A stretch of 64,000 nucleotides of DNA from Candidatus Borrarchaeum weybense (GTDB taxonomy: Archaea; Asgardarchaeota; Sifarchaeia; Borrarchaeales; Borrarchaeaceae). A program made the position numbers and the translations under genes. How positions within the stretch are numbered: position 1 is the stretch's first letter; each line of letters starts with the position of its first letter. The stretch is taken from positions 1,070,727 through 1,134,726 of the forward strand of contig JAHQJS010000004.1 of the NCBI GenBank assembly GCA_019057385.1. Reading direction: 5' to 3'. Below the pieces are notes generated by a model that did no database searches, was not told the origin of the DNA, and was given only the letters and a program-made list of their open reading frames with translations. Of this stretch, positions 34,318-43,427 are shown piece after piece.

Positions 34318-35817
34318 GTGTCTGAAGATTTTAAGTTAGAATTATTCGCGAGGTTGGATAAACTCCCAATGAATCAGGCTGTTGCGGAAGCTCTTCAAGT
34401 CTTAGAAAGGATACGTACCGAGGGTTCTCCAGAAGAAGCTAACCAAGCAGCAAAACACGCTGTAGAACTTCTTTGGCTAAACTCAGAACGTATGCGAGAC
34501 TCGAAATCTCTAAAAAATGCAGCGTCACAACTGGCAACAGCGTATACTATCGCCAACGAAGTTCTTGATGATAAAGAAATGGCAAAAAAATCTATTTTAC
34601 AAGCGGCGGAGTACTTGATTCAGGCGGCGAATGAATATCTTATTTGGGAAGACGTAGACAGTGGTACTGGAATGTTGACTACTGCTAGTTTGCTGAAATT
34701 TTTAGCAGATGACTATGATTTATCACTAATTGAATCAAAGAAAGGAACGATCAATTTTGGGCGAAGCATATTGGGTGCGGATCAGATGATTGGAATCCCT
34801 GAATTACTTGTTCAATCGATCAATAAAGTAGATCCGAATATGCTTAACAAAGCAAAACAACGGTGCTTGAGTTTACTTCCGCGTGTAAAAGATGCGGCAG
34901 AATTTATGGAACTAATCAATAAATCTTTAATGCATGTAGAACAACGACTTAGCAAATCTATTGAGTTTCCTGATATTAAGAGTATTGTCGAAATACCAAA
35001 AGATTTAGTTCTGGGACAAGAATTCATGGCAAAATTCAAATTGAAGAATATTGGCGAAGGTAATGCTAAAGATGTTTCTTACTCGATAGATATTCCAACA
35101 GAACTTAGGGTAATTGGAACTACTAAAGATTCTGTTGCAGAAATGAAACCTGGTGATGAAGTTGAGAAAAACCTTGAATTGACACTTCCAGAAGCTGAAA
35201 CTGCTACAGATCAAGAATATAAGATCCACATCTCTTTATCATTCAAAGATATTGTGGGTAATATGCAAACGCAAACCTTAGGTCCCTTTTCAGTAGTAGC
35301 TGGGACAGTAAGTAAAGCTGAAGAAACCGAAAAAGCAATCAACACACATAATGAAGCGCTTTCTGCACTTTCTTCACGTATAGCAGGAATTACTCTTCCA
35401 AATGTATTTCAACCTTTTATTAATGGCATGACAGACTTGGCATCTGATATTCTCACCAAATGTAAAACTTATAGAGAAACAGAAGAATATAAGCTGATTC
35501 CGGCTTTACTCAAGGTTTTTGAGGATCTAATTTCAAAAACAAATGAGACAATGCCAGATGCTATAGCTAATTATGAATCTGAAAAACAACAATTTGATGA
35601 TTTGAAAGAAACTCTTAATACTTTGGCGAAAAAAGTTGATGATTTAGACCAATATACTAAGAAAATTCAGGATATCGCTCAATTAATAAATGAAACAGAG
35701 CTAACAGAAGAAGGACAAATACTTATCAAACGAGCAATTCAAGAGTTAAATGATGCAAGTGAGTCACTCACAGAGGCTGTCTCTCAAATTAAAGAATTAA
35801 CTGAAGAAAAGAGTTAA
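34318..35817 (+). CDS. Helical-repeat/CARDB-like/coiled-coil protein, unknown
   Basis: About 499 residues. Residues ~1-205 are all-helical with TPR-like spacing (EALQVLERIRTEGSPEEANQ, KSILQAAEYLIQAANEYL). Residues ~210-330 are a CARDB-like beta sandwich (FMAKFKLKNIGEGNAKDVSYS, MKPGDEVEKNLELTLP). The remainder is coiled coil (ETLNTLAKKVDDLDQYTKKI). No signal peptide is present. I place the start at the GTG at 34318, since GGGGG lies seven bases before it; a TTG at 34294 is open. The TPR protein at 46013-47236 has a related helical-plus-sandwich plan. Function unknown. Confidence 0.7.
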   Translation: MSEDFKLELFARLDKLPMNQAVAEALQVLERIRTEGSPEEANQAAKHAVELLWLNSERMRDSKSLKNAASQLATAYTIANEVLDDKEMAKKSILQAAEYLIQAANEYLIWEDVDSGTGMLTTASLLKFLADDYDLSLIESKKGTINFGRSILGADQMIGIPELLVQSINKVDPNMLNKAKQRCLSLLPRVKDAAEFMELINKSLMHVEQRLSKSIEFPDIKSIVEIPKDLVLGQEFMAKFKLKNIGEGNAKDVSYSIDIPTELRVIGTTKDSVAEMKPGDEVEKNLELTLPEAETATDQEYKIHISLSFKDIVGNMQTQTLGPFSVVAGTVSKAEETEKAINTHNEALSALSSRIAGITLPNVFQPFINGMTDLASDILTKCKTYRETEEYKLIPALLKVFEDLISKTNETMPDAIANYESEKQQFDDLKETLNTLAKKVDDLDQYTKKIQDIAQLINETELTEEGQILIKRAIQELNDASESLTEAVSQIKELTEEKS

Positions 35818-35821
35818 ATGC

Positions 35822-36343
35822 TCATTCTATTTTTCTTTTTGTCATTTTCATAGCTAGATTTACTGCTTCTTCAGGAGTAGTTGCTATCTGGATTTTATCC
35901 TTAGACCATGGAAGTTGCCATTCATCACCCGTATGAAGGTCACTAAACAAATCAGCGACGCCGCCACTTCCTTTAAGTACGATTGCTGGAATTTTATAAT
36001 TCATTGCCATAGCGATCTCGCTAAGTGTACCCGTTGATCCGTTTATTGCAATAACAGCATCACTAGCTAATACAACTGTAGTATTTCGCGAATAACCTAA
36101 ATCGGTCGGTATCAAGATTTCAATGTATTCATTGGCCTCTTTTTCTTCCGTTGGCAGGATTCCAACGGTTAAACCATTGTTCGTTTTAGCGCCCTTTGCT
36201 GCGTATTCCATTACAGAACCTAATCCCCCACACAAGAGGATACAACCCTTTTGAGCAATCAATTTACCGATTTCTTCTGCTTGGTCCTTGACATGGTCTG
36301 ATATATCCCCCCCGGCTCCTATAACTCCAATTTGTATAGGCAC
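35822..36343 (-). CDS. SLOG/LOG-like family protein (TIGR00725 type)
   Basis: 173 residues, Rossmann-like fold: IGVIGAGGDISDHVKDQAEE, LCGGLGSVMEYAAKGAKT and the ING-STGTLSEIAMAMN segment, equivalent to the PGG-x-GT-x-x-E nucleotide motif of LOG proteins with STGT in place of GGGT. Members are near to lysine-decarboxylase-like/cytokinin-activating enzymes and to DprA. The family may bind nucleotide-derived ligands. GTG start with AAGGAGGTG upstream. It is convergent with the CARDB gene; role unknown. Confidence 0.85.
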   Translation of the reverse strand: MPIQIGVIGAGGDISDHVKDQAEEIGKLIAQKGCILLCGGLGSVMEYAAKGAKTNNGLTVGILPTEEKEANEYIEILIPTDLGYSRNTTVVLASDAVIAINGSTGTLSEIAMAMNYKIPAIVLKGSGGVADLFSDLHTGDEWQLPWSKDKIQIATTPEEAVNLAMKMTKRKIE

Positions 36344-36550
36344 TGCTATTTCACCTCCTTCTAAACCACAACTATTTCCTTACAATTCTAGCTATACTTT
36401 TAAAATAGATCTACGCTTTTTGATATGTATGTATTAACATAACTAATTTTTGAAGTGTAAAAAATGATGTACTCGTTAAGGATTCTCTATAATAACTAGT
36501 TATTTTTTAGTTATTTTGAATATTTCCTTGTCTTAATTAGGTTTTTCGCT

Positions 36551-36618
36551 GATTACAGTTTGTAATCAAATAAGAGATGAAAGGATAAAGTTTTTATACG
36601 ATATGTATGGAATTACAT
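36551..36618 (+). promoter_or_regulatory. Promoter of the ABC importer operon with two inverted repeats
   Basis: GATTACA-GTT-TGTAATC (36551-36567) is an exact inverted repeat upstream of a TATA box TTTTTATAC (36591-36599). The ATG at 36617 lies only about 20 bases after the box, so the transcript is probably leaderless. A second inverted repeat, ATGTA (36603-36607) and TACAT (36614-36618), spans the initiation site. Together they suggest regulation by a metal- or cofactor-sensing repressor. Confidence 0.5.
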
Positions 36619-37693
36619 GTCGATTAAAATGGATACACGGAAACAACTATGGATAAGTGCAATATTCATTGTCGTATTAGTCTCTGGAGTGACAGCTGGA
36701 CTTCTAATAACTACCCCTCATATCTTCAATGAAGATACAGTGACAGTCACTGATTCTGATGGTAGAGTTGTACCTATACCTACTCAAGTAGATACCATCG
36801 CTTCCAACTATCCGATCTCAACATCGGCGATTTTATTTCTAGGAGGTGCTGATATGCTTATTGCGGTGGATAGTTCAACACTAAGTACTTCCTTTATGTT
36901 GAACCTCTATCCCAGTCTGAGCGATGCAACAGATATAGGATACCCGTGGACTGTAAATATGGAGCAAATCGTAGCACTTGATCCCGATATCTTCTTCACG
37001 GCGTGGAACTCTGAAATAGCCGATCAACTTCAGGAAAAGGGTATACCAACGGTTTGCCTGAATTTTGAAAGCCCTGAGGAATTTAACAGAGCGTTAACAA
37101 TAATTGGTAATTGTTTGGGCTTACAAACAGCAGCTGCAAATGCGGTCGACTATTATCAAACCAAGGAAAAAGACTTGGAACTGCAAACAAAGACGCTAGC
37201 AAAGAGTGCACGACCCAAAATTTTGTTTATGAGTTACGGAGCACGTAGGATGACAGTTTTCCAGGTACCTGGGAAAGGAATGTTGCAAAACGAGTTAATA
37301 TCGTTGGCTGGTGGCGTGTCAGTATCCGAAGATTTGCCTGGAGGCTGGTCGGAAGTGTCGGTAGAACAAGCAGCGGTATGGAATCCAGATATCATAATAA
37401 TAACCAGTTATTCTTCCGAAACAACGGCTACCGATTTAAAAAATCAGGTACTCGACGATGCTGCTTGGGATATCACTACAGCTGCCCAAAACAGTGCGGT
37501 GTATGCTTTTCCAGGAGATTGGGAATCCTGGGATGCTCCAACCCCTAAATGGATCTTAGGACTCTATTGGCTCGCAACAGTTATTCAACCAGACATGTTT
37601 AGTGACATTAACTTCCAATCGATAGCTACGGAGTTCTACCAAGACTTCTATGGTGTTACATGGTCCACAGCCGGAGTTACTGGTGATATTTAG
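36617..37693 (+). CDS. ABC importer substrate-binding protein (Fe3+-siderophore/cobalamin type)
   Basis: 358 residues. A membrane anchor or signal segment spans residues ~11-32 (WISAIFIVVLVSGVTAGLLI); there is no lipobox. VTVTDSDGRVVPIPTQVDTI opens the helical-backbone binding fold of BtuF/FepB-like proteins (class III), and MEQIVALDPDIFFTAW with EVSVEQAAVWNPDIIIITSY are the paired Rossmann half motifs. It would capture an iron chelate, cobamide or similar metallo-compound outside the cell. It is directly adjoined (no gap) to the permease gene. Confidence 0.9.
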   Translation: MSIKMDTRKQLWISAIFIVVLVSGVTAGLLITTPHIFNEDTVTVTDSDGRVVPIPTQVDTIASNYPISTSAILFLGGADMLIAVDSSTLSTSFMLNLYPSLSDATDIGYPWTVNMEQIVALDPDIFFTAWNSEIADQLQEKGIPTVCLNFESPEEFNRALTIIGNCLGLQTAAANAVDYYQTKEKDLELQTKTLAKSARPKILFMSYGARRMTVFQVPGKGMLQNELISLAGGVSVSEDLPGGWSEVSVEQAAVWNPDIIIITSYSSETTATDLKNQVLDDAAWDITTAAQNSAVYAFPGDWESWDAPTPKWILGLYWLATVIQPDMFSDINFQSIATEFYQDFYGVTWSTAGVTGDI

Positions 37694-38680
37694 TTGAGCA
37701 AAAAGCTACCTATTGAGGTAAGTTTAGTAATTTTACCTCTGCTCCTTTTTTTTTTATCAATTTACCTTGGTAGATATCCGATAAATCCCTTTATTATCAC
37801 TAGACCTTTGAGTTACAATGAATACGTGATTATTTTTCTCATCAGAATGCCCAGAGTACTTATTGCGATGAGTGTAGGGGCAGCCCTATCGATATCAGGG
37901 GCTACATTACAAGGTACTGCGAGAAATCCTCTTGTGGGCCCAGAAATTTTGGGGGTTTCTTCAGGTGCCGCTTTTGGAGCAGCACTGGCTATAGTGTTCC
38001 TGGACAGTGCCGGTCCTGTGTTTATTCAAGTATCGGCGTTTTTATTTGGACTTGTAGCAGTATTCTTAGCCTATTCTATTAGTAAATCTCTTAGAGGGTA
38101 TGGTTCCTCCATATTAACGATGATTTTAGCAGGTATAGCCATTTCAGCGATGTTTTCTGCCTTAGTGGGTATACTTAAGTACATGGCAGACCCCTATGAA
38201 AAACTTCCTGCTATTGTTTTTTGGCTTTTAGGTAGTTTTGCGGCCTCAGGTTGGCAGGATGTAATCAATGTTTTGCCTATGCTTTTTATAGGAATTGTAG
38301 TGATGGTCCTACTTAGATGGCGGATAAATATCTTATCCCTAGGAGAGGAAGAGGCAAAAGCTTTGGGTCTCAACTATGAAAGAACAAGAATGATTTTGAT
38401 TGCAGCGGCCTCATTAGCAACAGCGGCATCAGTCGCAATTAGTGGAATAATCTCTTGGATAGGTCTTATAGTGCCACACATGACAAGAAAATTAGTCGGT
38501 CCCAATCACAAGGTTCTCATACCTGCATCCTTATCTGTTGGTGCTATGTTTATGGTTTTATGTGACAATTTAGCGAGAACTCTCACTCCTTTTGAAATCC
38601 CTATAAGCATAGTGACTTCTTTAATCGGTGCTCCTGTTTTCTTATTCTTACTGAAGATGAGAGGTAAGCAACGATGGTAG
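37694..38680 (+). CDS. ABC importer permease, FecCD family
   Basis: 328 residues with about ten membrane helices. FecCD hallmarks: RMPRVLIAMSVGAALSISGATLQG, ARNPLVGPEILGVSSGAAFG, and in the ATPase-contact region GEEEAKALGLNYERTR, then GLIVPHMTRKLVGPNH. The TTG start follows the previous stop codon without any gap, and the stop overlaps the ATPase gene by seven bases. Works with the flanking genes in import of a metal chelate or corrinoid. Confidence 0.93.
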   Translation: MSKKLPIEVSLVILPLLLFFLSIYLGRYPINPFIITRPLSYNEYVIIFLIRMPRVLIAMSVGAALSISGATLQGTARNPLVGPEILGVSSGAAFGAALAIVFLDSAGPVFIQVSAFLFGLVAVFLAYSISKSLRGYGSSILTMILAGIAISAMFSALVGILKYMADPYEKLPAIVFWLLGSFAASGWQDVINVLPMLFIGIVVMVLLRWRINILSLGEEEAKALGLNYERTRMILIAAASLATAASVAISGIISWIGLIVPHMTRKLVGPNHKVLIPASLSVGAMFMVLCDNLARTLTPFEIPISIVTSLIGAPVFLFLLKMRGKQRW

Positions 38681-39459
38681 AGTTATCCGTTACTGATGCA
38701 TCATTTTCATATGCTGCTGCTGACTTTTCTCTACGAAATATTTCCTTTCAGATAAGTAGTGGCGAAATCTGCTGTTTACTTGGACCAAATGCATCAGGGA
38801 AAACTACTTTGATAAAATTTATTGCGCAGATTATTGGCCCTGGAAATGGACGCATTTTCTTTGATGACAGAGATTTGCTAACCTTACAACCTATTGAATT
38901 GGCTAAACTTATAGCTTATGTTCCCCAAATCCACATCGCGTCGTTTCCCTACAAAGTAATCGATATGGTATTAATGGGTAGAAATCCTTATGTCAATTTC
39001 TTCTCTGCACCAAAAAAACGCGATCTAGAGATGAGTACTAAGGCATTATCAATTCTGGGTTTGGAAGGCATACAAAACAGAATTTATACTGAACTTAGCG
39101 GTGGTCAACAGAAACTAGTCTTAATGGCTAGAGCGCTGGCACAAGAAACCCCGTTAATGCTTTTAGATGAGCCTACAGCTCACCTTGATATCAGAAATAG
39201 TTTGCTTATACTCAATAGTATAACGAAACTTGTAAAGGAAAAAAAAATCATTGTCCTCATGGCTTTACATGACCCAAACGAAGCCTTATTGGTAGCAGAT
39301 AAAGTTGTTATGATGAAGGATGGGCAGATAATCGCGGAGGGTATCCCTAAGAACGTCTTAACTCCCGAAAGCATTAAAGAAATTTATGATGTCAGAGTGG
39401 AAATTGTATCTTCATTTAATAGAAGAATAGTTGTATCCTCTCTGGATTCTTTGTTGTGA
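38674..39459 (+). CDS. ABC importer ATPase, FecE/BtuD type
   Basis: 261 residues. Walker A GPNASGKTTL (residues ~38-47), Q-loop YVPQIHIASFPYKV, signature ELSGGQQKLVLMARALAQE, Walker B MLLLDEPTAHLD and switch His ALHDPNEAL. All are intact. Overlaps the permease by seven bases and the radical SAM gene by four (GTGA), so all four genes form one tightly coupled operon. Confidence 0.94.
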   Translation: MVELSVTDASFSYAAADFSLRNISFQISSGEICCLLGPNASGKTTLIKFIAQIIGPGNGRIFFDDRDLLTLQPIELAKLIAYVPQIHIASFPYKVIDMVLMGRNPYVNFFSAPKKRDLEMSTKALSILGLEGIQNRIYTELSGGQQKLVLMARALAQETPLMLLDEPTAHLDIRNSLLILNSITKLVKEKKIIVLMALHDPNEALLVADKVVMMKDGQIIAEGIPKNVLTPESIKEIYDVRVEIVSSFNRRIVVSSLDSLL

Positions 39460-40412
39460 TCAAAATGGATGAAATTAATGAACTTTTAAGAAAGGTAAGA
39501 GAGTCTTGTGATTTTAAGGAGGTCTTTAGAACTAGAGGGATAAGGATCACCAATAAATGCATTCAAAAGCCGCTCTGCTATTACTGTAACTATATGAATG
39601 AGGATATATACTTTACAAGTGTTGAAGAAGTAATTAGTAGGGCTTTAGAACTAAAGAATTCTGGTGTAGATCGGGTAACCCTAGTAAGTGGATGGCTAGG
39701 CTACAATAACAAGCTTGGTGTTCGCTATGTAAAAGCAATCAGAGACGACAGCAGATTTGATGACTTAAGATTAAGTGCCGCGTTCGGTAGGCTGTCAAAG
39801 AGTAGTTTATTGGCATTGAAGAAAGCTGGATTAGACCAATATGGCTGTAATCTGGAAGGTGTACCAGAAATACTGGTGAAGATAAAGGGAATAAATGACT
39901 TCGAGGAAAGAATTAACACTCTTGAATGTGCTAGAGAGGTCGGTCTTGATATCTCCACAGGGTTTATAATTGGTGTAGGCGAAGATTGGAAGATGTTCGA
40001 TAGGCTTTTAAGGAACATAAAAGAACTTGACCCGTGTTCCATATTTATGTCCCCTTTTGAGCCGTATCCTAATACCCCTATGGAAAACTTTCCTCCATCT
40101 AATCTAAAAAGAGTGATTAAAGCGATCGCTAAGACGAAATTAGCATTTCCTGAAAAGATAATTGGTGTAAGAATTATCATGCAATGCAAACATCTTCCCC
40201 GCGAAATTGTAAGCCTAATGATATATGCAGGAGCAAATCTAATAGCGCCACCTCCAGCATTTTCTGATAGAAGCGTAAAAGAATTTTTTGAAGTCCTTAA
40301 AACAAATGCTGAGAATTTAAACATCCTTTATAATAAACTAATTAATGAAGGCGTGAATAATACGGATGTTACTGAGTTTATAGACATAGTCGGCAATCTG
40401 AATTTAGTGTAA
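39456..40412 (+). CDS. HmdB-like radical SAM protein
   Basis: 318 residues. The cluster motif is CIQKPLCYYC (residues ~29-38), C-x5-C-x2-C instead of the usual C-x3-C-x2-C. That variant is the signature of HmdB, the radical SAM enzyme of [Fe]-hydrogenase FeGP cofactor synthesis. The rest fits a BioB-like barrel: YFTSVEEVISRALELKNSGV, CNLEGVPEILVKI, GFIIGVGEDWKMFDRLL, FEPYPNTPMENFPPSN. The conserved Tyr-Tyr between Cys 2 and 3 is present. The GTG start overlaps the ATPase stop by four bases. No hmd, hcgA-G or other methanogen marker is in the window, so the product may be another Fe-organic cofactor. The family is seen from the motif; the function is inference. Confidence 0.8.
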   Translation: MIKMDEINELLRKVRESCDFKEVFRTRGIRITNKCIQKPLCYYCNYMNEDIYFTSVEEVISRALELKNSGVDRVTLVSGWLGYNNKLGVRYVKAIRDDSRFDDLRLSAAFGRLSKSSLLALKKAGLDQYGCNLEGVPEILVKIKGINDFEERINTLECAREVGLDISTGFIIGVGEDWKMFDRLLRNIKELDPCSIFMSPFEPYPNTPMENFPPSNLKRVIKAIAKTKLAFPEKIIGVRIIMQCKHLPREIVSLMIYAGANLIAPPPAFSDRSVKEFFEVLKTNAENLNILYNKLINEGVNNTDVTEFIDIVGNLNLV

Positions 40413-40606
40413 TTCGTATAAATTTTCTATAACACAGTAGTGGGTAAAAAAAAAATCACATTTAACCTTTTAGATTCATATTGGCACGATTTGATTATGC
40501 CTAAGCTAAGTTCTTCTTTTTTTGTTCTTTTAGTCACCATAAAAAGATATAAAGATTGATGGTAACTTGAAGGCATACTAGGATTTAAGAATGCAAGGCG
40601 AGGACT

Positions 40607-41896
40607 ATGAAATACCAGACGCCACGAGGTACATTAGATTTTTTACCTGATAAATGTGCAGAACGAGTGTATATTGAAGAGAGATTTAGGTACACTTTTA
40701 CACGCTGGGGTTATGCAGAGATAAGAACCCCGACCTTTGAATATTTTGATGCTCTCAAACTAGGTACTGGCGATGAACTTATTAATAGTATGTTTACCTT
40801 TGAAGACAAGGGAGGACGTCTTCTAGCTTTACGTCCAGAAAATACAAATCCTGTTTGTCGAGTAGTTGCTACAAAAATGCAGCATTACTCAAAACCAATA
40901 AAACTCTTCTATATTGGATCACAGTTCAGATATGAAGAACCCCAAAGTGGAAGACAAAGGGAGTTTTTTCAAGCAGGTGTGGAATTGTTAGGTATAAACA
41001 CACCTGAGACTGATGCTGAAGTTATTGCCATTCTCATCGAGGCACTTCAAAATATTGGCTTAAAAGATGTCAGGATTAATTTGGGACATGTTGGAGTGTT
41101 TAAGTCTCTCGTACAAGAAGCTGGAATGAACCTATCGGAAGCTGCAGAATTACGAAAGAACATTGATAAGGGAAACATTGAAGCATTAGAGGATGAACTG
41201 AATAAATTATCAATTCAAAATTCGTTAAAAGAAGCATTTCGATTGCTTCCAGAACTCAAAGGTGGAATAGAAGTAACTGACCAACTACTTGAATTAATTG
41301 ACAGTCCAGATGTAGATGCCGCTATTGAAAATTTACGAGCTATAGCAAAAGTGCTTGATGGGTACCCATATGCAGGACAGATAACAATTAACTTAGGAAT
41401 TGTAAGAGGAATTGATTATTATACGTCAAGTGTCTTTGAAGCATTTGTTCCAGAAATGGGTGAATCTGCATTAGGTGGTGGCGGACGATATGATAATTTA
41501 ATTGCAGAATTTGGAGGACAAGATGTTCCTGCTACCGGTTATGCAGTTGGTATTGACCGATGCCATCTCGCTCTTGAAAAACAAAACTATGAGTTTCCAA
41601 AGCCTGAAATTAGAATACTAGTCCTCTATCTAACTCAAGAAGAAAGAAATATTGCCATCCAAACTACTATTAATTTAAGACGTGTTGGTTTTCCAGTTCT
41701 TCTAACTTTTGAAGAAAAAGGAATAGTAGCAGGATTAAAATTAGCAGACAAACAAAATGTTCCTTTTGTAATCATTATTGGCGAAAAAGAAGTCAAGAAA
41801 TCAGAAGCTACAGTGCGAGACATGACGAAAGGTTCTCAAGAGTCTGTTTCTTTTAAGAATCTTATTGAGTATTTTTTCTCCAAAATGGTCAAATAA
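40607..41896 (+). CDS. hisS: Histidyl-tRNA synthetase
   Basis: 429 residues, class II. Motif 1 region near residues 40-65 (FEYFDALKLGTGDEL), motif 2 FRYEEPQSGRQREFFQAGVE, the histidine motif IVRGIDYYTSSVFEA, motif 3 ALGGGGRYDNL and GYAVGIDR, and the C-terminal anticodon domain (residues ~330-425, IRILVLYLTQEERNIA). All catalytic segments are intact. GCGAGGAC lies a few bases before the ATG. It is the only translation enzyme gene in the window, followed after five bases by a PhnP-like hydrolase gene. Confidence 0.97.
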   Translation: MKYQTPRGTLDFLPDKCAERVYIEERFRYTFTRWGYAEIRTPTFEYFDALKLGTGDELINSMFTFEDKGGRLLALRPENTNPVCRVVATKMQHYSKPIKLFYIGSQFRYEEPQSGRQREFFQAGVELLGINTPETDAEVIAILIEALQNIGLKDVRINLGHVGVFKSLVQEAGMNLSEAAELRKNIDKGNIEALEDELNKLSIQNSLKEAFRLLPELKGGIEVTDQLLELIDSPDVDAAIENLRAIAKVLDGYPYAGQITINLGIVRGIDYYTSSVFEAFVPEMGESALGGGGRYDNLIAEFGGQDVPATGYAVGIDRCHLALEKQNYEFPKPEIRILVLYLTQEERNIAIQTTINLRRVGFPVLLTFEEKGIVAGLKLADKQNVPFVIIIGEKEVKKSEATVRDMTKGSQESVSFKNLIEYFFSKMVK

Positions 41897-41901
41897 GCTC
41901 T

Positions 41902-42783
41902 ATGTCACAAAATAAAGGAAAGGGTTGCTTCTTAGTGTCTCTAAAAATTACAATCTTAGGCTCAGGAGACAGTGTTGGAACTCCAAAATGGGACTGTCAC
42001 TGTGAAACCTGTGAAACTGCAAGAAAGAGAGGTATTCCCTTTTCAAGAACTCGTTTTGGGATTTTGATAGAATTACTTGACACCAATAAACGAATATTGA
42101 TTGACACGGGACCTGATTTAAGATCTCAACTATTAACTCATAATATAGATAGAATTGATGCTATTTTCTTTACACATGGACATTACGACCATCAAAGCGG
42201 ATTTGCCGATTTCTATCGCACACGTATCCCTGCAGTAGAAATATTTGGAACTGAGGAAACTCTTAATTACATCCTTTCTTCGGGTGGAATCATGAAATCC
42301 ATTCGATACAAAAATCAGGAAATCTTGCCTTTCCATCCCATAGAATATGACGGATTTAAATTTACTGCATTCCCTGTCTTGCATGAAACAAGCCCTACCA
42401 AACCAGTAGGTTATGTAATTGAAAAACCAGGGCATGATATCAAATTGGTTATTACAGGGGATACAGGCTTCAATATTCCTCATAAAAGTCTTGAATTCAT
42501 TTCCAATCCTAATCCAGATATCCTCATAGTGGATTGTTTTATTGACAACCAAGAAGATACAATAAGACGGTTCAAAAAGTTTGTTTTTGATTTTGACTTT
42601 TTCAGGAGCTCCAATCACTTGATTTTTCCAGATATCCTAGAATTTATAGAACGCGTTAAACCTAAAGAAACATATTTAATACATATGTCACACTTATGCG
42701 CTCCTCATGATCAATTAGAATCTAACTTGAAAAAATATGAGCATATTAAAGCTGCTTATGATGGACTAACGATGATTTTGTAA
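41902..42783 (+). CDS. Metallo-beta-lactamase fold hydrolase, PhnP-like
   Basis: 293 residues. The metal motif FTHGHYDHQSGF (H-x-H-x-D-H) is near residue 90, with VLHETSP, ITGDTGF and IHMSHLC as later ligand strands. The N-terminal CHCETCETARKRG matches the zinc knuckle seen in PhnP (cyclic phosphodiesterase of phosphonate breakdown). Relatives also include coenzyme PQQ-type PqqB proteins. A GTG at 41935 starts at the conserved core (SLKITILGSGDS) and could be the true start. Downstream T-run 42789-42798. Confidence 0.87.
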   Translation: MSQNKGKGCFLVSLKITILGSGDSVGTPKWDCHCETCETARKRGIPFSRTRFGILIELLDTNKRILIDTGPDLRSQLLTHNIDRIDAIFFTHGHYDHQSGFADFYRTRIPAVEIFGTEETLNYILSSGGIMKSIRYKNQEILPFHPIEYDGFKFTAFPVLHETSPTKPVGYVIEKPGHDIKLVITGDTGFNIPHKSLEFISNPNPDILIVDCFIDNQEDTIRRFKKFVFDFDFFRSSNHLIFPDILEFIERVKPKETYLIHMSHLCAPHDQLESNLKKYEHIKAAYDGLTMIL

Positions 42784-42808
42784 TCCTAATTTTTTTTTAA
42801 TAAACAAT

Positions 42809-43081
42809 TCACGATTGCAGCGTTATTATCTCATCTTTATTGAGCGGAAAATGAATTACCTGTAATTTGCCTCTACATTTAGGGCATTTTTCTATCATTG
42901 TTTTGGTATTTTTGTCAAATTGTCGTACAATCGCTACGTTACATAAGATATCTGTGCCACAAGCAGTACAATGATAGAATATTTGATCGACGTTAGCATT
43001 TTCAAGTACTGGATTTGCCTTACATAAAAAACAAAATTTTTTCATATCGCAAATGACTTTGTTTTCACCGACGTCTATCAT
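42809..43081 (-). CDS. Small zinc-ribbon protein
   Basis: About 90 residues with three Cys pairs or near pairs: CFLCKANP, CTACGTDILC and CPKCRGKLQVIHF. At least one zinc ribbon can form. The ATG at 43081 is preferred; a TTG at 43111 is open, but its added residues are hydrophobic and unlike the rest. No recognisable partner; function unknown. Confidence 0.6.
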   Translation of the reverse strand: MIDVGENKVICDMKKFCFLCKANPVLENANVDQIFYHCTACGTDILCNVAIVRQFDKNTKTMIEKCPKCRGKLQVIHFPLNKDEIITLQS

Positions 43082-43427
43082 TGAATATAAAAGCCCCCAA
43101 AAAACAATCAATTAATATGCTGGTTTGTAGGTTGTTTTTTAATTGCTTGAGACAGTCTTTTAATAGTATAATGGACTGGCTTCTTATATGAGTTTCATAA
43201 CATTTGTGATCTTCAGTAGATACTTAGCATTTAAAATTAATATTTTCTTCTTATCTTTATTCTTATCGCTATAGATGATATTACTTCGCAGATTGAAGAA
43301 TACTATATTATACCTTCAAAATCTGCATTTTGTTGATAAATTTAATATATCATGCGAGATAAATATGAATTAGTTTTTATATTACTTACACAATTTATAT
43401 TAACATCAAGGTCTGTGGGGGATCCAG
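43082..43427. other. Intergenic region, promoters only
   Basis: AT-rich stretch between divergent genes. A TATA-like AATTTAATATATC near 43338 may serve the KaiC-like gene. No ORF with ribosome site, hairpin or repeat was recognised. Confidence 0.4.

Noticed and set aside
39725..40324. 199-codon minus-strand ORF
   Set aside because: Antisense shadow of the HmdB-like radical SAM gene.
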